This document shows, piece by piece, positions 34,424 through 43,881 of a DNA stretch of 64,000 nt (positions are counted from its first letter, which is position 1; each line of letters begins with the position of its first letter). This DNA is from Streptomyces cylindrosporus (GTDB taxonomy: Bacteria; Actinomycetota; Actinomycetes; Streptomycetales; Streptomycetaceae), in assembly GCF_022698165.1 (NCBI RefSeq), contig NZ_JALDAY010000015.1:241870-305869 (forward strand), given 5' to 3'. The position numbers and the translations under genes were made by a program. Under the pieces are notes generated by a model. The model saw nothing but the letters and a program-made list of their open reading frames with translations. It made no database searches and was not told where the DNA came from.

Positions 34424-34461
34424 CCGCCGGCCTCAACCCTCAACACCCTCGGAGCACACCC

Positions 34462-34830
34462 ATGTCCACCACCGAACGCTTCACGCTGCCCTCCGGCGCC
34501 TGGATCCAGTTCCGCGACTCCAATACCCTGCGCCGCGGCGACAAGAAGAAGGCGCTCAAGGCCGTGCCGGTCGACGAGACCGGCACCATGTCCCTGGCGA
34601 CCCCCAAGGAGATGGACGACGGCCTCCTCCAGGTCCTCGTCATGGACTGGTCCTACCCCTTCCCCATCCCCGCAGAGTCGCCCGGCTCCCTCGAGCTGAT
34701 CCCGTGGGAGGACGACGACGCCCTGACGGAGAAGCTCGGCCCCATCCGCGACCGGCTGTTCGCGAGCAAGCCCGACCCGGTCAAGGACGCCACGGACCCG
34801 GCGTCCCCTACCGAGCCCTCCGCCGTCTGA
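34462..34830 (+). CDS. tail assembly chaperone, gpG-like (122 aa)
   Basis: ATG 34462. A short, acidic-ended protein between tail tube and tape measure: the standard position of gpG-type chaperones. Its reading frame overlaps a -1 frame that continues to 35054 without its own ATG/GTG after the overlap, pointing to a gpG-gpGT frameshift pair. Confidence 0.7.
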   Translation: MSTTERFTLPSGAWIQFRDSNTLRRGDKKKALKAVPVDETGTMSLATPKEMDDGLLQVLVMDWSYPFPIPAESPGSLELIPWEDDDALTEKLGPIRDRLFASKPDPVKDATDPASPTEPSAV

Positions 34831-35054
34831 GGGCCCGGCTGGAGGGACACGACGTCCCAGCCGGGCACCCCATCACGCCGATCGACGAGGCGTACGACTA
34901 CCTCTGGTACGCCGAGCGCTACCACTGGACCCCCGAACAGGTCGATCAGCTTCCGGCGTGGTTGGACACCTGGCTCCCGCTCATGGCGCTCGAGGTCGAC
35001 AACGCCCGCGAGCGCGCCCACGAGAAGGCCATGAAAGAGGCCGAGAGGGGGTGA
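34827..35054 (+). CDS. downstream part (T) of tail assembly chaperone, likely made by -1 frameshift
   Basis: The -1 frame relative to gpG encodes RARLEGHDVPAG, then EAYDYLWYAERYHWTPEQVD and ARERAHEKAMKEAERG, a helical domain like other gpT extensions. No ATG/GTG follows the gpG stop in this frame. A CCCCT run at 34805-34809 is a possible slip site. The frame is also open upstream from ATG 34704. Coordinates here mark only the part beyond gpG; the fusion would run from 34462. Confidence 0.6.
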   Translation: MRARLEGHDVPAGHPITPIDEAYDYLWYAERYHWTPEQVDQLPAWLDTWLPLMALEVDNARERAHEKAMKEAERG

Positions 35055-35058
35055 CCAT

Positions 35059-35514
35059 GTGGGGCGCGGGTTCGAGGTCGAGGGCGTAGCCGGGCTGAAC
35101 ATGGCTCTCGAGAAGCTGCTCGCGGGTTTCAACCTCGCGACCCGTACGGCGACCGCGCATGCCGCGCATCTCCTCGAGGCGGAGATCAAGACCACGCTGG
35201 CGACGTCCAGCCACCCCCGCGGCACCCCCACACCCTCACGCCCGGGGGAGCCGCCTTCGCTGGTGACCGGCACGCTGCGCCGCTCGATCAGCGTGAAGGG
35301 CCCGCATCCGCTCGGCCTCGGCCGCTGGGAGGCCCAGATCGGGCCCACCGCGATCTACGGGCGGATCCAGGAGCTCGGCGGCGTCACCGGCCGCGGCCAC
35401 TCCACGACCCTGCCGGCCCGCCCGTTCGTACAGCCCTCGTACACGAAGCTCGTCTCCACGGGCGCCCTCGCCCGCGTCTACCACGAGGCGTGGCGCTCGG
35501 CCATCGCCCGCTGA
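35059..35514 (+). CDS. HK97 gp10-like tail component (151 aa)
   Basis: GTG 35059. GTLRRSISVKGP, the AIYGRIQELGG motif and LPARPFVQPSY are hallmark elements of the HK97 gp10/virion morphogenesis family. These usually occur before the tail tube gene; here it sits after the chaperone, an uncommon order. Confidence 0.8.
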   Translation: MGRGFEVEGVAGLNMALEKLLAGFNLATRTATAHAAHLLEAEIKTTLATSSHPRGTPTPSRPGEPPSLVTGTLRRSISVKGPHPLGLGRWEAQIGPTAIYGRIQELGGVTGRGHSTTLPARPFVQPSYTKLVSTGALARVYHEAWRSAIAR

Positions 35515-35577
35515 CCTAGCGACAACGCCTCCCTGCGCCCCCTTCGGCGCCCAACCCGCGCGAAGGGGGTGGGCGCC

Positions 35578-38500
35578 GTGTCCGAGGGTGCCCTGCTGCC
35601 GCCCGTCCTGGTCCGCCTCATCGGCGACATGACCCAGCTGCGCGGCACGTTCCGCCAGGCACGCGCCGAAGCCAGCGGTCTCGAGGGCAGCTTCAAGCGG
35701 TCCGGCGCCACCATCGCGGCCGGCATGGCGAAGGCCGGCCGGTCCGTGTCGCTCATCGGGGTCGGTGTGGCAGCCGCCTCGACGAAGATGGCCGCGGACT
35801 TCGAGTCCGAGACCATGGTCCTGCACACCGCGGCCGGGGAAAGCCTCAAGGGCCTCCAGACGGTCCGGCAGGGCATCAAGGACATCGCGACCGGCACCGG
35901 CACCGACTGGCGCAACCTGACCGACGGCATGTACCAGGTCGAAAAGGCCGGGTACCAGGGTGCCGAGGGGATCACGGTCCTGCGGGCGGCCGCCCAGGGC
36001 GCCCGAGAGGAGAACGCTCAACTCTCCACGGTCACCAACGCCATGACCTCGGTCATGGCGTCGTACCACCTGCACGCCAGCGACTCCGTGCGCGTCATGA
36101 ACGCGCTTAAAACAGCGGCCGGCCAGGGCAAGATGACCATGGAGGAATTCTCCGGGTCGCTCTCCACGGTCCTCCCGATCGCCAGCGCGAACAAGATCAG
36201 CCTCGAGCAGGTGACCGGCGCGCTCGCCACCCTCACCCAGCACGGCACGAGCGCTCGTGAGGGTACTCAGGAGCTCGCGTCGACGATCCGCTCGCTGGCC
36301 TCACCGAACAACGTCGCGGTACAGACCATGCAGCGCTTTGGCCTGTCCGCCACCGACGTTCAGACCAAGCTGGGCCAGCGCGGCCTGACCGGAACACTGG
36401 ACCTACTCTCGAAGACCGTCCTGTCGCGGATGGGGCATTCCGGCACGATCCTGCTGAACACGTTCAACACGTCGAAGCAGGCCGCCAAGGACGCGGACAT
36501 CATGATCCGCAGCATGCCCAAGTCCATCCAGGGCCTGGCCCGTTCGTACGACAGCGGGAAGCTCAGCCTGGCGGACTGGCGGAAGGAACTGAAGGGACTC
36601 CCGCCGGAGCAGGCCAATCTCTTGTCGCAGTACGCGACGCTGCAGAACAAGAGCAAGGGCTTCAATGACGCCCTCAAGCGCGGTGGGCCAGCCGCGACCA
36701 CGTACACCGACGCGATCCGGAAGATGACCGGCGGCGCGATCGGCCTCAACACCACGCTCCAGCTCACGGGCGAGAGTAGCGACGACTTCAAGGAACGCGT
36801 ACGGAAAGTCGGGGAGAGCTTCCACAACGGCAGCAAGGACGTTGAGGGCTGGAAGGAGACATCGAAGCTCCTCAACGTCCAGCTCGCCCAGACGAAGCAG
36901 AAGGCCGAAGTCCTCGCGATCGAGATCGGCAGCAAGCTCATCCCGGTAGTCTCCGCCGTGATCAGCTTCTTCGCCGAGCACAAGACCGCAGCAACCGCCC
37001 TGGCTGCGGTCATCGGCGGCGTCCTCGCCCTCTCCGTGGTCGCGTACGCGGCCAAGCTCACCATGAGCGCGGCCAAAGGCGCGGTCGCGTTCGGGAAGAT
37101 GGGCGTCTCCGCTGTCCAAATGGGGGGCCGCGTCGTCCAGGGCTTCCGATCGGCCCAGGTCGCCGAATCGGCGTTCTCTGGGCGTGCTGGCTCCTTCGGC
37201 GGGGCCATGCGTAAGGGCTTCGACGCCGTCGTGTCGGGCGCCAGAACCGCGGGCAGTGCGACCGTCGGGATGGGGAAGCGCGTAGCGCAGGGATTCCGGG
37301 ATGCCCGAGTCGCCGAATCGGCGTTCTCTGGGCGCGCTGGCTCCTTCGGCGGGGCCATGCGTAAGAGCTTTGACGCCGTCGTGTCCGGTGCGAAGACTGC
37401 CGGCGGCGCCGTGAAGAGCTTCGCGCTCAGCATCGGCCGGGTGTCGGCGACCGCGGGCAAGGCGGCCTGGTCTGGCCTGATCTCCGGCATCAAGAGCGTC
37501 GGTCTGGCGATGAAGACGGCGAGCCTCGCCGCCCTGGACTTCGCGAAGAAGATGGCGATCTCGGCGCTGTCCGCCTTGCGTACGGCGGCGTCGTACGTCG
37601 CGCAGAAGGTCGCTCTGGTCGCGTCGACCATCGCGACGAAAGCGGCCGCGGCGGCGCAGTTCCTGCTGGACGCCGCGATGGACGCCAACCCGATCACGCT
37701 GATCATCTTGGCGATCATCGCGCTCGTGGGCGTACTCGTCCTCGCCTACAACAAGATCGGCTGGTTCAGGGCGTTCGTCGACGGCGCATTCAAGGCCATC
37801 GGCGCGATCATCGGCTGGTGCGTCGACTTCGTGAAGGCGCACTGGCCGCTCCTCCTGGCGATTCTCACCGGCCCGATCGGCATCGCGGTCGCGTTCATCG
37901 TCAAGTACTGGAAGCAGATCAGCAGCGGCTTCGTCGAGGCCTACCACGCCACCGTGGGCGCCGGAAAGACCTTGATCGGCTGGATCGCCGGCCTGCCTGG
38001 CAAGGCGAAGGCCGCCATCGTCGGGCTCACCGTCGCCATTCTGTCCGTCGCGATCAAAGCCTGGGCCGACTTCCGCACCGCCACGATCCAGAAGGCCCTG
38101 GCAGCCGTCGCCTGGGTGAAAGGCCTGCCAGGGCGGGTCAGGTCGGCGCTCGGGAACCTGGGCAGTCTGCTGCTGGGCGCCGGTAAGGCTCTGATCGGCG
38201 GTTTCATCGCCGGGATCAAGAACATGGCCGGGTCGGCGTACAGCGCCGCGAAGGGCGTGGTCTCGAAGATCGCCGGCCTGTTCCCGCACTCACCCGCGAA
38301 GGAAGGCCCCTTCTCGGGACGCGGCTGGACGCTGCACTCGGGCCGGGCCCTGATGGACGGCCTGGCGGACGGCATCCGAGCAGGCGCGCCGCGCGCCCAC
38401 GCCACGATGCGTGGCGCCGCGAAAGCGACTGCGGACGCCTTCGCGCGCACCCTCGGCATCGCCAGCCCGTCGAAGGTGTTCCGGCAGCTCGGCGTCTACA

Positions 38501-39576
38501 TCAACACGGGCCTCGTCGACGGCCTCACCGGCTCCATGGCCAAGGTCAAGGCCGCGACCCGGCGTATCGAGTCGCTGTTGATGCAGACGTACAGCAAGGT
38601 CGCCGACCTCAAGGGCACCCGGGGCGTCTCCAACTCGTGGGTGAAGTCCCACGAGAAGACGATCAAGAAGCTGGAGGCGTACGCGAAGAAGGAGGACAAG
38701 GTCCTCCGCGGCCTGGCGGCGAAGCGCGACTCGGTCGCCGCCAAGCTGAAGACCGCTCAGAAGAAGCTGAAAGACCTCCAGAAGGCCTGGTCGGACGAGG
38801 TCAAGAACGTCAGCCAGGGCATCATGCAGGGCTTCTCCATCGTCACCGAGGCCCCGCAAGAGGGCTTCGCATTGACCGCGCAAGACGTGGTCAACAAGAT
38901 GCGCGACCAGCAGCAGAAGGCCGTCCAGTTCGCGGCCCAGCTGCAGGCCCTGAAGAAGAAGGGCCTCAGCGCGGATCTGATCGCGCAGATCGCCGCCGCC
39001 GGTGTGGACCAGGGCGGCGCGACCGCCACGGCTCTGGCCGGAGCGACGAAGGACCAGATCAAGCAGATCAACGCGGCGAACACGGCCACGAAGAACGCGG
39101 CCACCAGCGCCGGCAAGTCGGTGGCCGACGCGATGTACGGGTCCGGGATCAAGGCCGCCCAAGGGCTGGTCAAGGGCCTGCAGTCGCAGGAAAAGGCGAT
39201 CGAGAAGCAGATGCTCAAGATCGCGAAGAAGATGGCCACCACCATCAAGAACGCCCTCAAGATCAAGAGCCCGAGCCAGGTCTTCGCCCAGATCGGCCAG
39301 TGGATCCCCAGAGGCCTCGCCGCCGGTATCACCCGCCACGCCCACCACGCCACGACCGCCGTCCACCGCCTCGCCGGATCCGTCGCAGGCGCCGGCTCGT
39401 TCGCCGGAACAGGGCTGGCCGTTGCCGGAGCCGGCGGCACAGTGATCCACCAGCACTTCCACTTCAACATCGAGGGCAACGCGGTCACCGTGGACCGCCT
39501 CGCGAAGGACGTCGAGACCGCGTTCCTTCGCCGCGGCATGCGCAACCCGTCGACCTACCCCGCCTACAAGCGCTGA
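35578..39576 (+). CDS. tape measure protein (1332 aa)
   Basis: GTG 35578 chosen because AAGGGG ends nine bases upstream; GTG 35569 is too close. N-terminal TP901-type tape-measure domain (DMTQLRGTFRQARAEASGLE, TGTDWRNLTDGMYQVEKAGY, HGTSAREGTQELASTI). Then come several hydrophobic helices (about residues 455-490, 700-790), a duplicated 50-residue unit near 525-610 and long C-terminal helices with FPHSPAKEGPFSG and IKSPSQVFAQIG motifs. By the usual 0.15 nm per residue rule, tail length would be near 200 nm. Confidence 0.93.
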   Translation: MSEGALLPPVLVRLIGDMTQLRGTFRQARAEASGLEGSFKRSGATIAAGMAKAGRSVSLIGVGVAAASTKMAADFESETMVLHTAAGESLKGLQTVRQGIKDIATGTGTDWRNLTDGMYQVEKAGYQGAEGITVLRAAAQGAREENAQLSTVTNAMTSVMASYHLHASDSVRVMNALKTAAGQGKMTMEEFSGSLSTVLPIASANKISLEQVTGALATLTQHGTSAREGTQELASTIRSLASPNNVAVQTMQRFGLSATDVQTKLGQRGLTGTLDLLSKTVLSRMGHSGTILLNTFNTSKQAAKDADIMIRSMPKSIQGLARSYDSGKLSLADWRKELKGLPPEQANLLSQYATLQNKSKGFNDALKRGGPAATTYTDAIRKMTGGAIGLNTTLQLTGESSDDFKERVRKVGESFHNGSKDVEGWKETSKLLNVQLAQTKQKAEVLAIEIGSKLIPVVSAVISFFAEHKTAATALAAVIGGVLALSVVAYAAKLTMSAAKGAVAFGKMGVSAVQMGGRVVQGFRSAQVAESAFSGRAGSFGGAMRKGFDAVVSGARTAGSATVGMGKRVAQGFRDARVAESAFSGRAGSFGGAMRKSFDAVVSGAKTAGGAVKSFALSIGRVSATAGKAAWSGLISGIKSVGLAMKTASLAALDFAKKMAISALSALRTAASYVAQKVALVASTIATKAAAAAQFLLDAAMDANPITLIILAIIALVGVLVLAYNKIGWFRAFVDGAFKAIGAIIGWCVDFVKAHWPLLLAILTGPIGIAVAFIVKYWKQISSGFVEAYHATVGAGKTLIGWIAGLPGKAKAAIVGLTVAILSVAIKAWADFRTATIQKALAAVAWVKGLPGRVRSALGNLGSLLLGAGKALIGGFIAGIKNMAGSAYSAAKGVVSKIAGLFPHSPAKEGPFSGRGWTLHSGRALMDGLADGIRAGAPRAHATMRGAAKATADAFARTLGIASPSKVFRQLGVYINTGLVDGLTGSMAKVKAATRRIESLLMQTYSKVADLKGTRGVSNSWVKSHEKTIKKLEAYAKKEDKVLRGLAAKRDSVAAKLKTAQKKLKDLQKAWSDEVKNVSQGIMQGFSIVTEAPQEGFALTAQDVVNKMRDQQQKAVQFAAQLQALKKKGLSADLIAQIAAAGVDQGGATATALAGATKDQIKQINAANTATKNAATSAGKSVADAMYGSGIKAAQGLVKGLQSQEKAIEKQMLKIAKKMATTIKNALKIKSPSQVFAQIGQWIPRGLAAGITRHAHHATTAVHRLAGSVAGAGSFAGTGLAVAGAGGTVIHQHFHFNIEGNAVTVDRLAKDVETAFLRRGMRNPSTYPAYKR
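37159..37413 (+). repeat. 150-bp tandem coding duplication in tape measure gene
   Basis: The segments starting near 37159 and 37309 are nearly identical for about 100 bp, encoding VAESAFSGRAGSFGGAMRK in both, at an exact offset of 150 bp. Near-identity at the DNA level implies a recent duplication. Confidence 0.85.
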
Positions 39577-39625
39577 CCTACCCAGAGTTCGAGGGCGCCG
39601 CCGGGCGCCAGATCGGCGGTGCCCG

Positions 39626-42600
39626 GTGGCGAAACTGTCTGCCCTGTCCGACGCGTTCACCGCCTCGTCCATCAACTCGGCGCTGTGGAACAGCGTCACC
39701 GGCGGCGCGGCGACGCTGGACACAGACAACGACCTCGTGGTCCTGGCCGTGCCCACCACGAACGGGGCGACTAACACCTTCGGCACGACCACCACGTTCG
39801 ACGCGACCTCCGGTGCTCTCTACGCCCAGATCGGAGTCCCCGCGAACGGCGCCGGAGGCACGAAGGTCGCCTACAAGCTCCTGGTCGACGCCAACAACTC
39901 CGTCGCGATCCGCGTCGAATCGGGCGTTTTCAAGACGACCCTGCAGACCGCCGGGTCAACGGTGACGACCACCCTGCCCACCTACGACCCCCACGCCCAC
40001 CGCTGGTGGAGACTGAAGGAGACCGGCGGCTCGTGGTCGGCGGACACCTCCCCGGACGGCCTGAACTGGACCACCCAGTGGACGAGCGCTTACACCTGGT
40101 CCCCGACGGCCATGTCCTTCGTGTTCCAGACCGGCGCCTCCGTCACCGAGGTGGCGGGCAGCGTCGCAACGATCGAGAACGTCAACACCCCGAATGGCGG
40201 GAAGTTCAATCCGAACTGGCCACTGACCGAAGACAGTTGGGCGCCGTACTGGAACGCCAACGCGGGCACTCAGCCGCTGGACCGGTACGTCGAGGTGTCG
40301 GACCGCACCCGCTCCGGGATCTCGATCAGCCGAGGACGGCAGTACGAACTCGACCAGGTTCGCTCCGGTGAGGCCAGCCTGACCCTGGCCAACCCGGACG
40401 CAGCCCTCGACCCGACCAATGCCAGCGGCCCCTGGTACGGACACGTCCAGCCGTACCAGCCGTACCGGAAGCGCGCCCAGTGGCCAGCGACCCGGAATCT
40501 GTTGGACCAGGCCATGGCGACGGCCGGTGACCTCGGAGGCCTGAGCGGCACCATCAGCGTGGTCACCAGCGACATCTTCTCGACCACGGACACCAGCGGG
40601 GGCACCTTCGTCGCGTCGGCGACCGCGTGGATGGGCGGGACCGTCATCCAGATGTCTGTGCCGTCCGGGTCGACGACCGGGAGCCGGCCCTGCCACACAC
40701 CGCGCTGGTCCCCGATCCCGGGCCAGACGTACACGATGACGATCCGCGTCCGCAACGTCACCGCGTCCACATCGCTGGGCGTCCAGCCGTTCATCGGCTG
40801 GTACACCGCAGGCAGCGGCGGTACGCCCACCTCGTACAGCTACGGCACCGGGACCACACTGACCGGGTCGACAACGGCGGCCTGGACGTACCTCGTCGTC
40901 ACCGGGACAGCGCCGGCCAACGCGGCCGGCATGGACGTCGGCGTCGCCCTCACGGCGAACGCCGCTGCCACGTGCAGCCTCCAAGTCGACGGATGGCAGC
41001 TGGAGAAGGGCACGGTCGCCTCGTCCTGGACGTGCCCGGGCGTCTGGTACCCGATGTACGCGGGCTGGACGGAGCGGTGGACGCCTTCGTGGGACATGGA
41101 CGGCACGTACAGCCTCGTCTCCCCGAACGTGGTGGACACCTTCAGCCTGCTCTCGCAGCAGCAGTTGGACGACCCGCTCACGCAGGAGATCAACAGCCAC
41201 GCTCCGCGGTTCGTCTACCGGCTGGACGACCCGGCAGGATCGACCGCGGCTACTGACTGGACGGGTAACAATCCGCCCGCGCAGCTGGGCATCAGCAAGT
41301 ACGGCGCCGGTTCGTGGGTGTGGGGCTCGTCCATCACCTCCACGGACTCCGGTGGCACGTACACGGGCAGCTCCGGTGCGGTGGCGACGCTGAACAACCC
41401 GAACCCCGGGCAGCCGACCACTTCGGCCTCGACGTTCCTGAAGCTGGCCAGCGCCGGAATCAAGGGGCCCGCTGACCCGACGGTCTGGGTCAGGATGATT
41501 GCTTTCCGGTACACGGGGCCGACGCCGACCAACGCGGCGTACCTGTGGTCCAGCATGGATGGGCAGCGTGCGAACGGCAGCCAGTCGGGGTCGTTTATCC
41601 ACGTGCTCCTCAGCACGGACGGCAAGCCGTACGTTCAGATCGCCGGCCCCACGGGGGGTGGCGGGAGCTATCAAGCCGGTGGCGCCACGAACTGCGTTGA
41701 TGGCGACTGGCATCTGCTGATTTTCGGATACAACCAGTCGACCCAGCAGGTCATGGTCTCGCAAGACGGCGCGACGGCCGCCTTCTACGGCAGCGTCCCC
41801 ACCAGCTACACGCCCACCGGGATCGTCTCGGACTGCATCGGCGCCTACGTCGACGCCACCGTGGGCAATGGAGTGATCGACAACTTCAAGGGCGACATCA
41901 GTTTCGTCTGCGAATTCGGTTCCTTCTTCGGGTCCACGCCTATCCTGGACCTGTACAACGCGTGGAAGAGCGCCTGCTCCGGAGAGTCGAGCAACGCCCG
42001 CTACTCGCGGATCCTCCGCTACGCCGGGTACAGCGGCTGGACCTCGATCCAGACCGGCCTGACCACCAGCATGGGCCCCGCCGCGTTCGACGGCCAGGAC
42101 GCGATGTCGGCGCTCCAGGCGGTCGTGGACACGGAGAACGGCGCCCATTTCGTATCCCGGGACGGGACGATCACCTTCAAGGCCCGCTCGGCCCGCTACA
42201 ACGCGACGACGCCGCTGTTCGTGTTCGGGGAGAAGACGGAGCTCGGCGAGTGGCCGTACGAGAACTGCGAGCTGGACTACGACAGCACCCACTTGTCGAA
42301 CCAGATCACGGTCACGCAGGAGGGCACGTCCCAGAACTTCTACGCCACCGACGCGACTTCCGTCACGAACTTCTTCCCGCGGACGATGTCGCGCAGCATC
42401 AACGCCAGCGACGCCAACGAGTGCTCCGACGCCGCCTACTACCTCCTGAGCAGGTACAAGCAGCCCGCACAGCGTGTCGGTTCGCTGCGGTTGCATCCGA
42501 GCGCGAACCCGGCGATGTGGCCGGTCTGCCTGCAACTGGAGCTCGGCATGCGGGTCCGGGTGATGCGGCGGGCGCAGAACGTCCCAGCGACGACCGTTGA

Positions 42601-43039
42601 CTGTTTCATCGAGAACATCCAGTGGGACATCGACGACACCGGCGAGGCGTTCGTCACCCTCCAGTGCTCGCCGGCCGACCTCACGCCGTACGCCGTCTTC
42701 TCGTCCTGGCACACGACCCTGGCGTCCAGCATCGCCTCCGGGGTCACGAGTATCACGGTCAACGCGAGCGCGGACAACACCAACCCGCTCGCCGCGCAGC
42801 TCGCGGCGGGGGACCTGATCGTGCTGGGCCAGAACTCCGCCAACCAGGAGACGGTGACCGTGTCGGCGGTGGGGGCCACGTCGCCCGGCTGGACGACCGC
42901 CACGATCACTCTGACCGCCGCGACCACGAAGGCCCACACGGCGGGGGACACGGTGTGTGAGCCGCTGCCGACCGGGGTGACCGACCCGACCACCTACGAC
43001 GCCGTCAGCAAGTTCGACAGCGTCGCCTTCGCCTACTGA
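39626..43039 (+). CDS. minor tail protein with LamG-like modules (1137 aa)
   Basis: GTG 39626. The N-terminal 180 residues are a concanavalin-like sandwich (SDAFTASSINSALWNSV). The next region has ISRGRQYELDQVRSGEASLTLAN, a signature of distal-tail/tail-spike proteins of actinophages. A second LamG-like module (about 530-760) follows, then a baseplate-like region (RYAGYSGW, ALQAVVDTENGAHFVSRDG) and a beta-rich C-terminus. It is probably the large tip protein involved in host contact. Confidence 0.8.
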   Translation: MAKLSALSDAFTASSINSALWNSVTGGAATLDTDNDLVVLAVPTTNGATNTFGTTTTFDATSGALYAQIGVPANGAGGTKVAYKLLVDANNSVAIRVESGVFKTTLQTAGSTVTTTLPTYDPHAHRWWRLKETGGSWSADTSPDGLNWTTQWTSAYTWSPTAMSFVFQTGASVTEVAGSVATIENVNTPNGGKFNPNWPLTEDSWAPYWNANAGTQPLDRYVEVSDRTRSGISISRGRQYELDQVRSGEASLTLANPDAALDPTNASGPWYGHVQPYQPYRKRAQWPATRNLLDQAMATAGDLGGLSGTISVVTSDIFSTTDTSGGTFVASATAWMGGTVIQMSVPSGSTTGSRPCHTPRWSPIPGQTYTMTIRVRNVTASTSLGVQPFIGWYTAGSGGTPTSYSYGTGTTLTGSTTAAWTYLVVTGTAPANAAGMDVGVALTANAAATCSLQVDGWQLEKGTVASSWTCPGVWYPMYAGWTERWTPSWDMDGTYSLVSPNVVDTFSLLSQQQLDDPLTQEINSHAPRFVYRLDDPAGSTAATDWTGNNPPAQLGISKYGAGSWVWGSSITSTDSGGTYTGSSGAVATLNNPNPGQPTTSASTFLKLASAGIKGPADPTVWVRMIAFRYTGPTPTNAAYLWSSMDGQRANGSQSGSFIHVLLSTDGKPYVQIAGPTGGGGSYQAGGATNCVDGDWHLLIFGYNQSTQQVMVSQDGATAAFYGSVPTSYTPTGIVSDCIGAYVDATVGNGVIDNFKGDISFVCEFGSFFGSTPILDLYNAWKSACSGESSNARYSRILRYAGYSGWTSIQTGLTTSMGPAAFDGQDAMSALQAVVDTENGAHFVSRDGTITFKARSARYNATTPLFVFGEKTELGEWPYENCELDYDSTHLSNQITVTQEGTSQNFYATDATSVTNFFPRTMSRSINASDANECSDAAYYLLSRYKQPAQRVGSLRLHPSANPAMWPVCLQLELGMRVRVMRRAQNVPATTVDCFIENIQWDIDDTGEAFVTLQCSPADLTPYAVFSSWHTTLASSIASGVTSITVNASADNTNPLAAQLAAGDLIVLGQNSANQETVTVSAVGATSPGWTTATITLTAATTKAHTAGDTVCEPLPTGVTDPTTYDAVSKFDSVAFAY

Positions 43040-43082
43040 TTCCCCGGGCCCGCGCGGGCCCCACGCTCCTGGAGGTGCCCGC

Positions 43083-43646
43083 GTGCCCCGCACCGTGCCC
43101 AGCATTGCCGCCGAAGTCCCCGGCAACTTCGTCACCAGCGCGCTGTGGACCGCCCAGGTCGGCGCGATCATGCAGTGGCTCGTCGGCAGCGGAAGCAACG
43201 GTCTGCCGATGTTCTTCGGCTACCAAGCCACCAGCCAGTCCGTCGCTTCCGGGACCACGGGCGCCGCGATCACGATCGATACCGAGGTCATCGACACGGA
43301 CGGCGGCCACTCCACCGTCACCAACACCAGCCGGTACACCTGCCAGGTCGCGGGCTACTACCTGCTGTGGGGATCGACCGCCTGGGCAATCAACGCGACC
43401 GAGGAGCGCATCACCTACTACCAGAAGAACGGGACCACCATCCCGGGCGGGTCGTCCGTGCAGATTCAGTCGGTGTCCTCGGGGCACGCGACCGTGGTTG
43501 TAGGCACCCTCATGATCGTGCCTCTCGCCGTCGGCGACTACGTCGAGGTGTGGGGCTCCCAGGTGTCCGGAGGCGCCCTGTCCACCCAGGCCGACGTCGC
43601 CGCCGGCAAGAACTGCAGCATGCTCGTCATGTGGCTCCACGCCTGA
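43083..43646 (+). CDS. C1q/TNF-like jelly-roll tail protein (187 aa)
   Basis: GTG 43083 with GGAGG upstream. After a short helical head (ALWTAQVGAIMQWLVG) the sequence follows the C1q-like pattern: FFGYQATSQSV, TSRYTCQVAGYYLLWG, ERITYYQKNGTTIPGG, GTLMIVPLAVGDYVEVW and SMLVMWLH. Such trimeric domains act as receptor-binding tips or decoration on phage tails. Confidence 0.75.
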   Translation: MPRTVPSIAAEVPGNFVTSALWTAQVGAIMQWLVGSGSNGLPMFFGYQATSQSVASGTTGAAITIDTEVIDTDGGHSTVTNTSRYTCQVAGYYLLWGSTAWAINATEERITYYQKNGTTIPGGSSVQIQSVSSGHATVVVGTLMIVPLAVGDYVEVWGSQVSGGALSTQADVAAGKNCSMLVMWLHA

Positions 43647-43708
43647 CCCAACCACCGCCCAGCCGGCTTCCAGAACCACCCGGCATGGCTGCTCGGGGGC
43701 CGCTGTGT

Positions 43709-43881
43709 GGAACCCGTTCCGCGACGGGTTCCGGAACCCGTCCCCGCAGGGGTTTCCGGGCCGGGCGGAACCCGTTCCCGCAGGGGGTTCCGGACCCCGT
43801 TCCGCGACGGGTTCCGAGCCGCCCAGAAAGCCGGACCCCGTTCCGGGACGGGTTCCGGAACCCGTTCCCGCAGGGGGGTCC
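43709..43881. repeat. array of six GC-rich palindromes (GGAACCCGTTCC family)
   Basis: Six palindromic units of 24-25 bp begin at 43709, 43733, 43767, 43792, 43833 and 43857. The first has a perfect 9-bp stem GGAACCCGT/ACGGGTTCC. The others vary at the centre (GCGAC, CGCAG or GGGAC) and in one or two stem bases. Units abut directly or are separated by 9-17 bp. They lie in a 600-bp gene-free gap between tail and lysis genes. Possible roles: composite terminator, RNA-processing barrier, or REP-like mobile repeat. Confidence 0.85.

Noticed and set aside
39956..43198. A 1080-codon antisense frame opposite the minor tail protein
   Set aside because: Same GC-bias shadow; no domain, and no ribosome-binding site consistent with a real gene.
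43709..43881. CRISPR array
   Set aside because: Units are palindromic, abut each other and have no spacers of constant length; no cas genes nearby.
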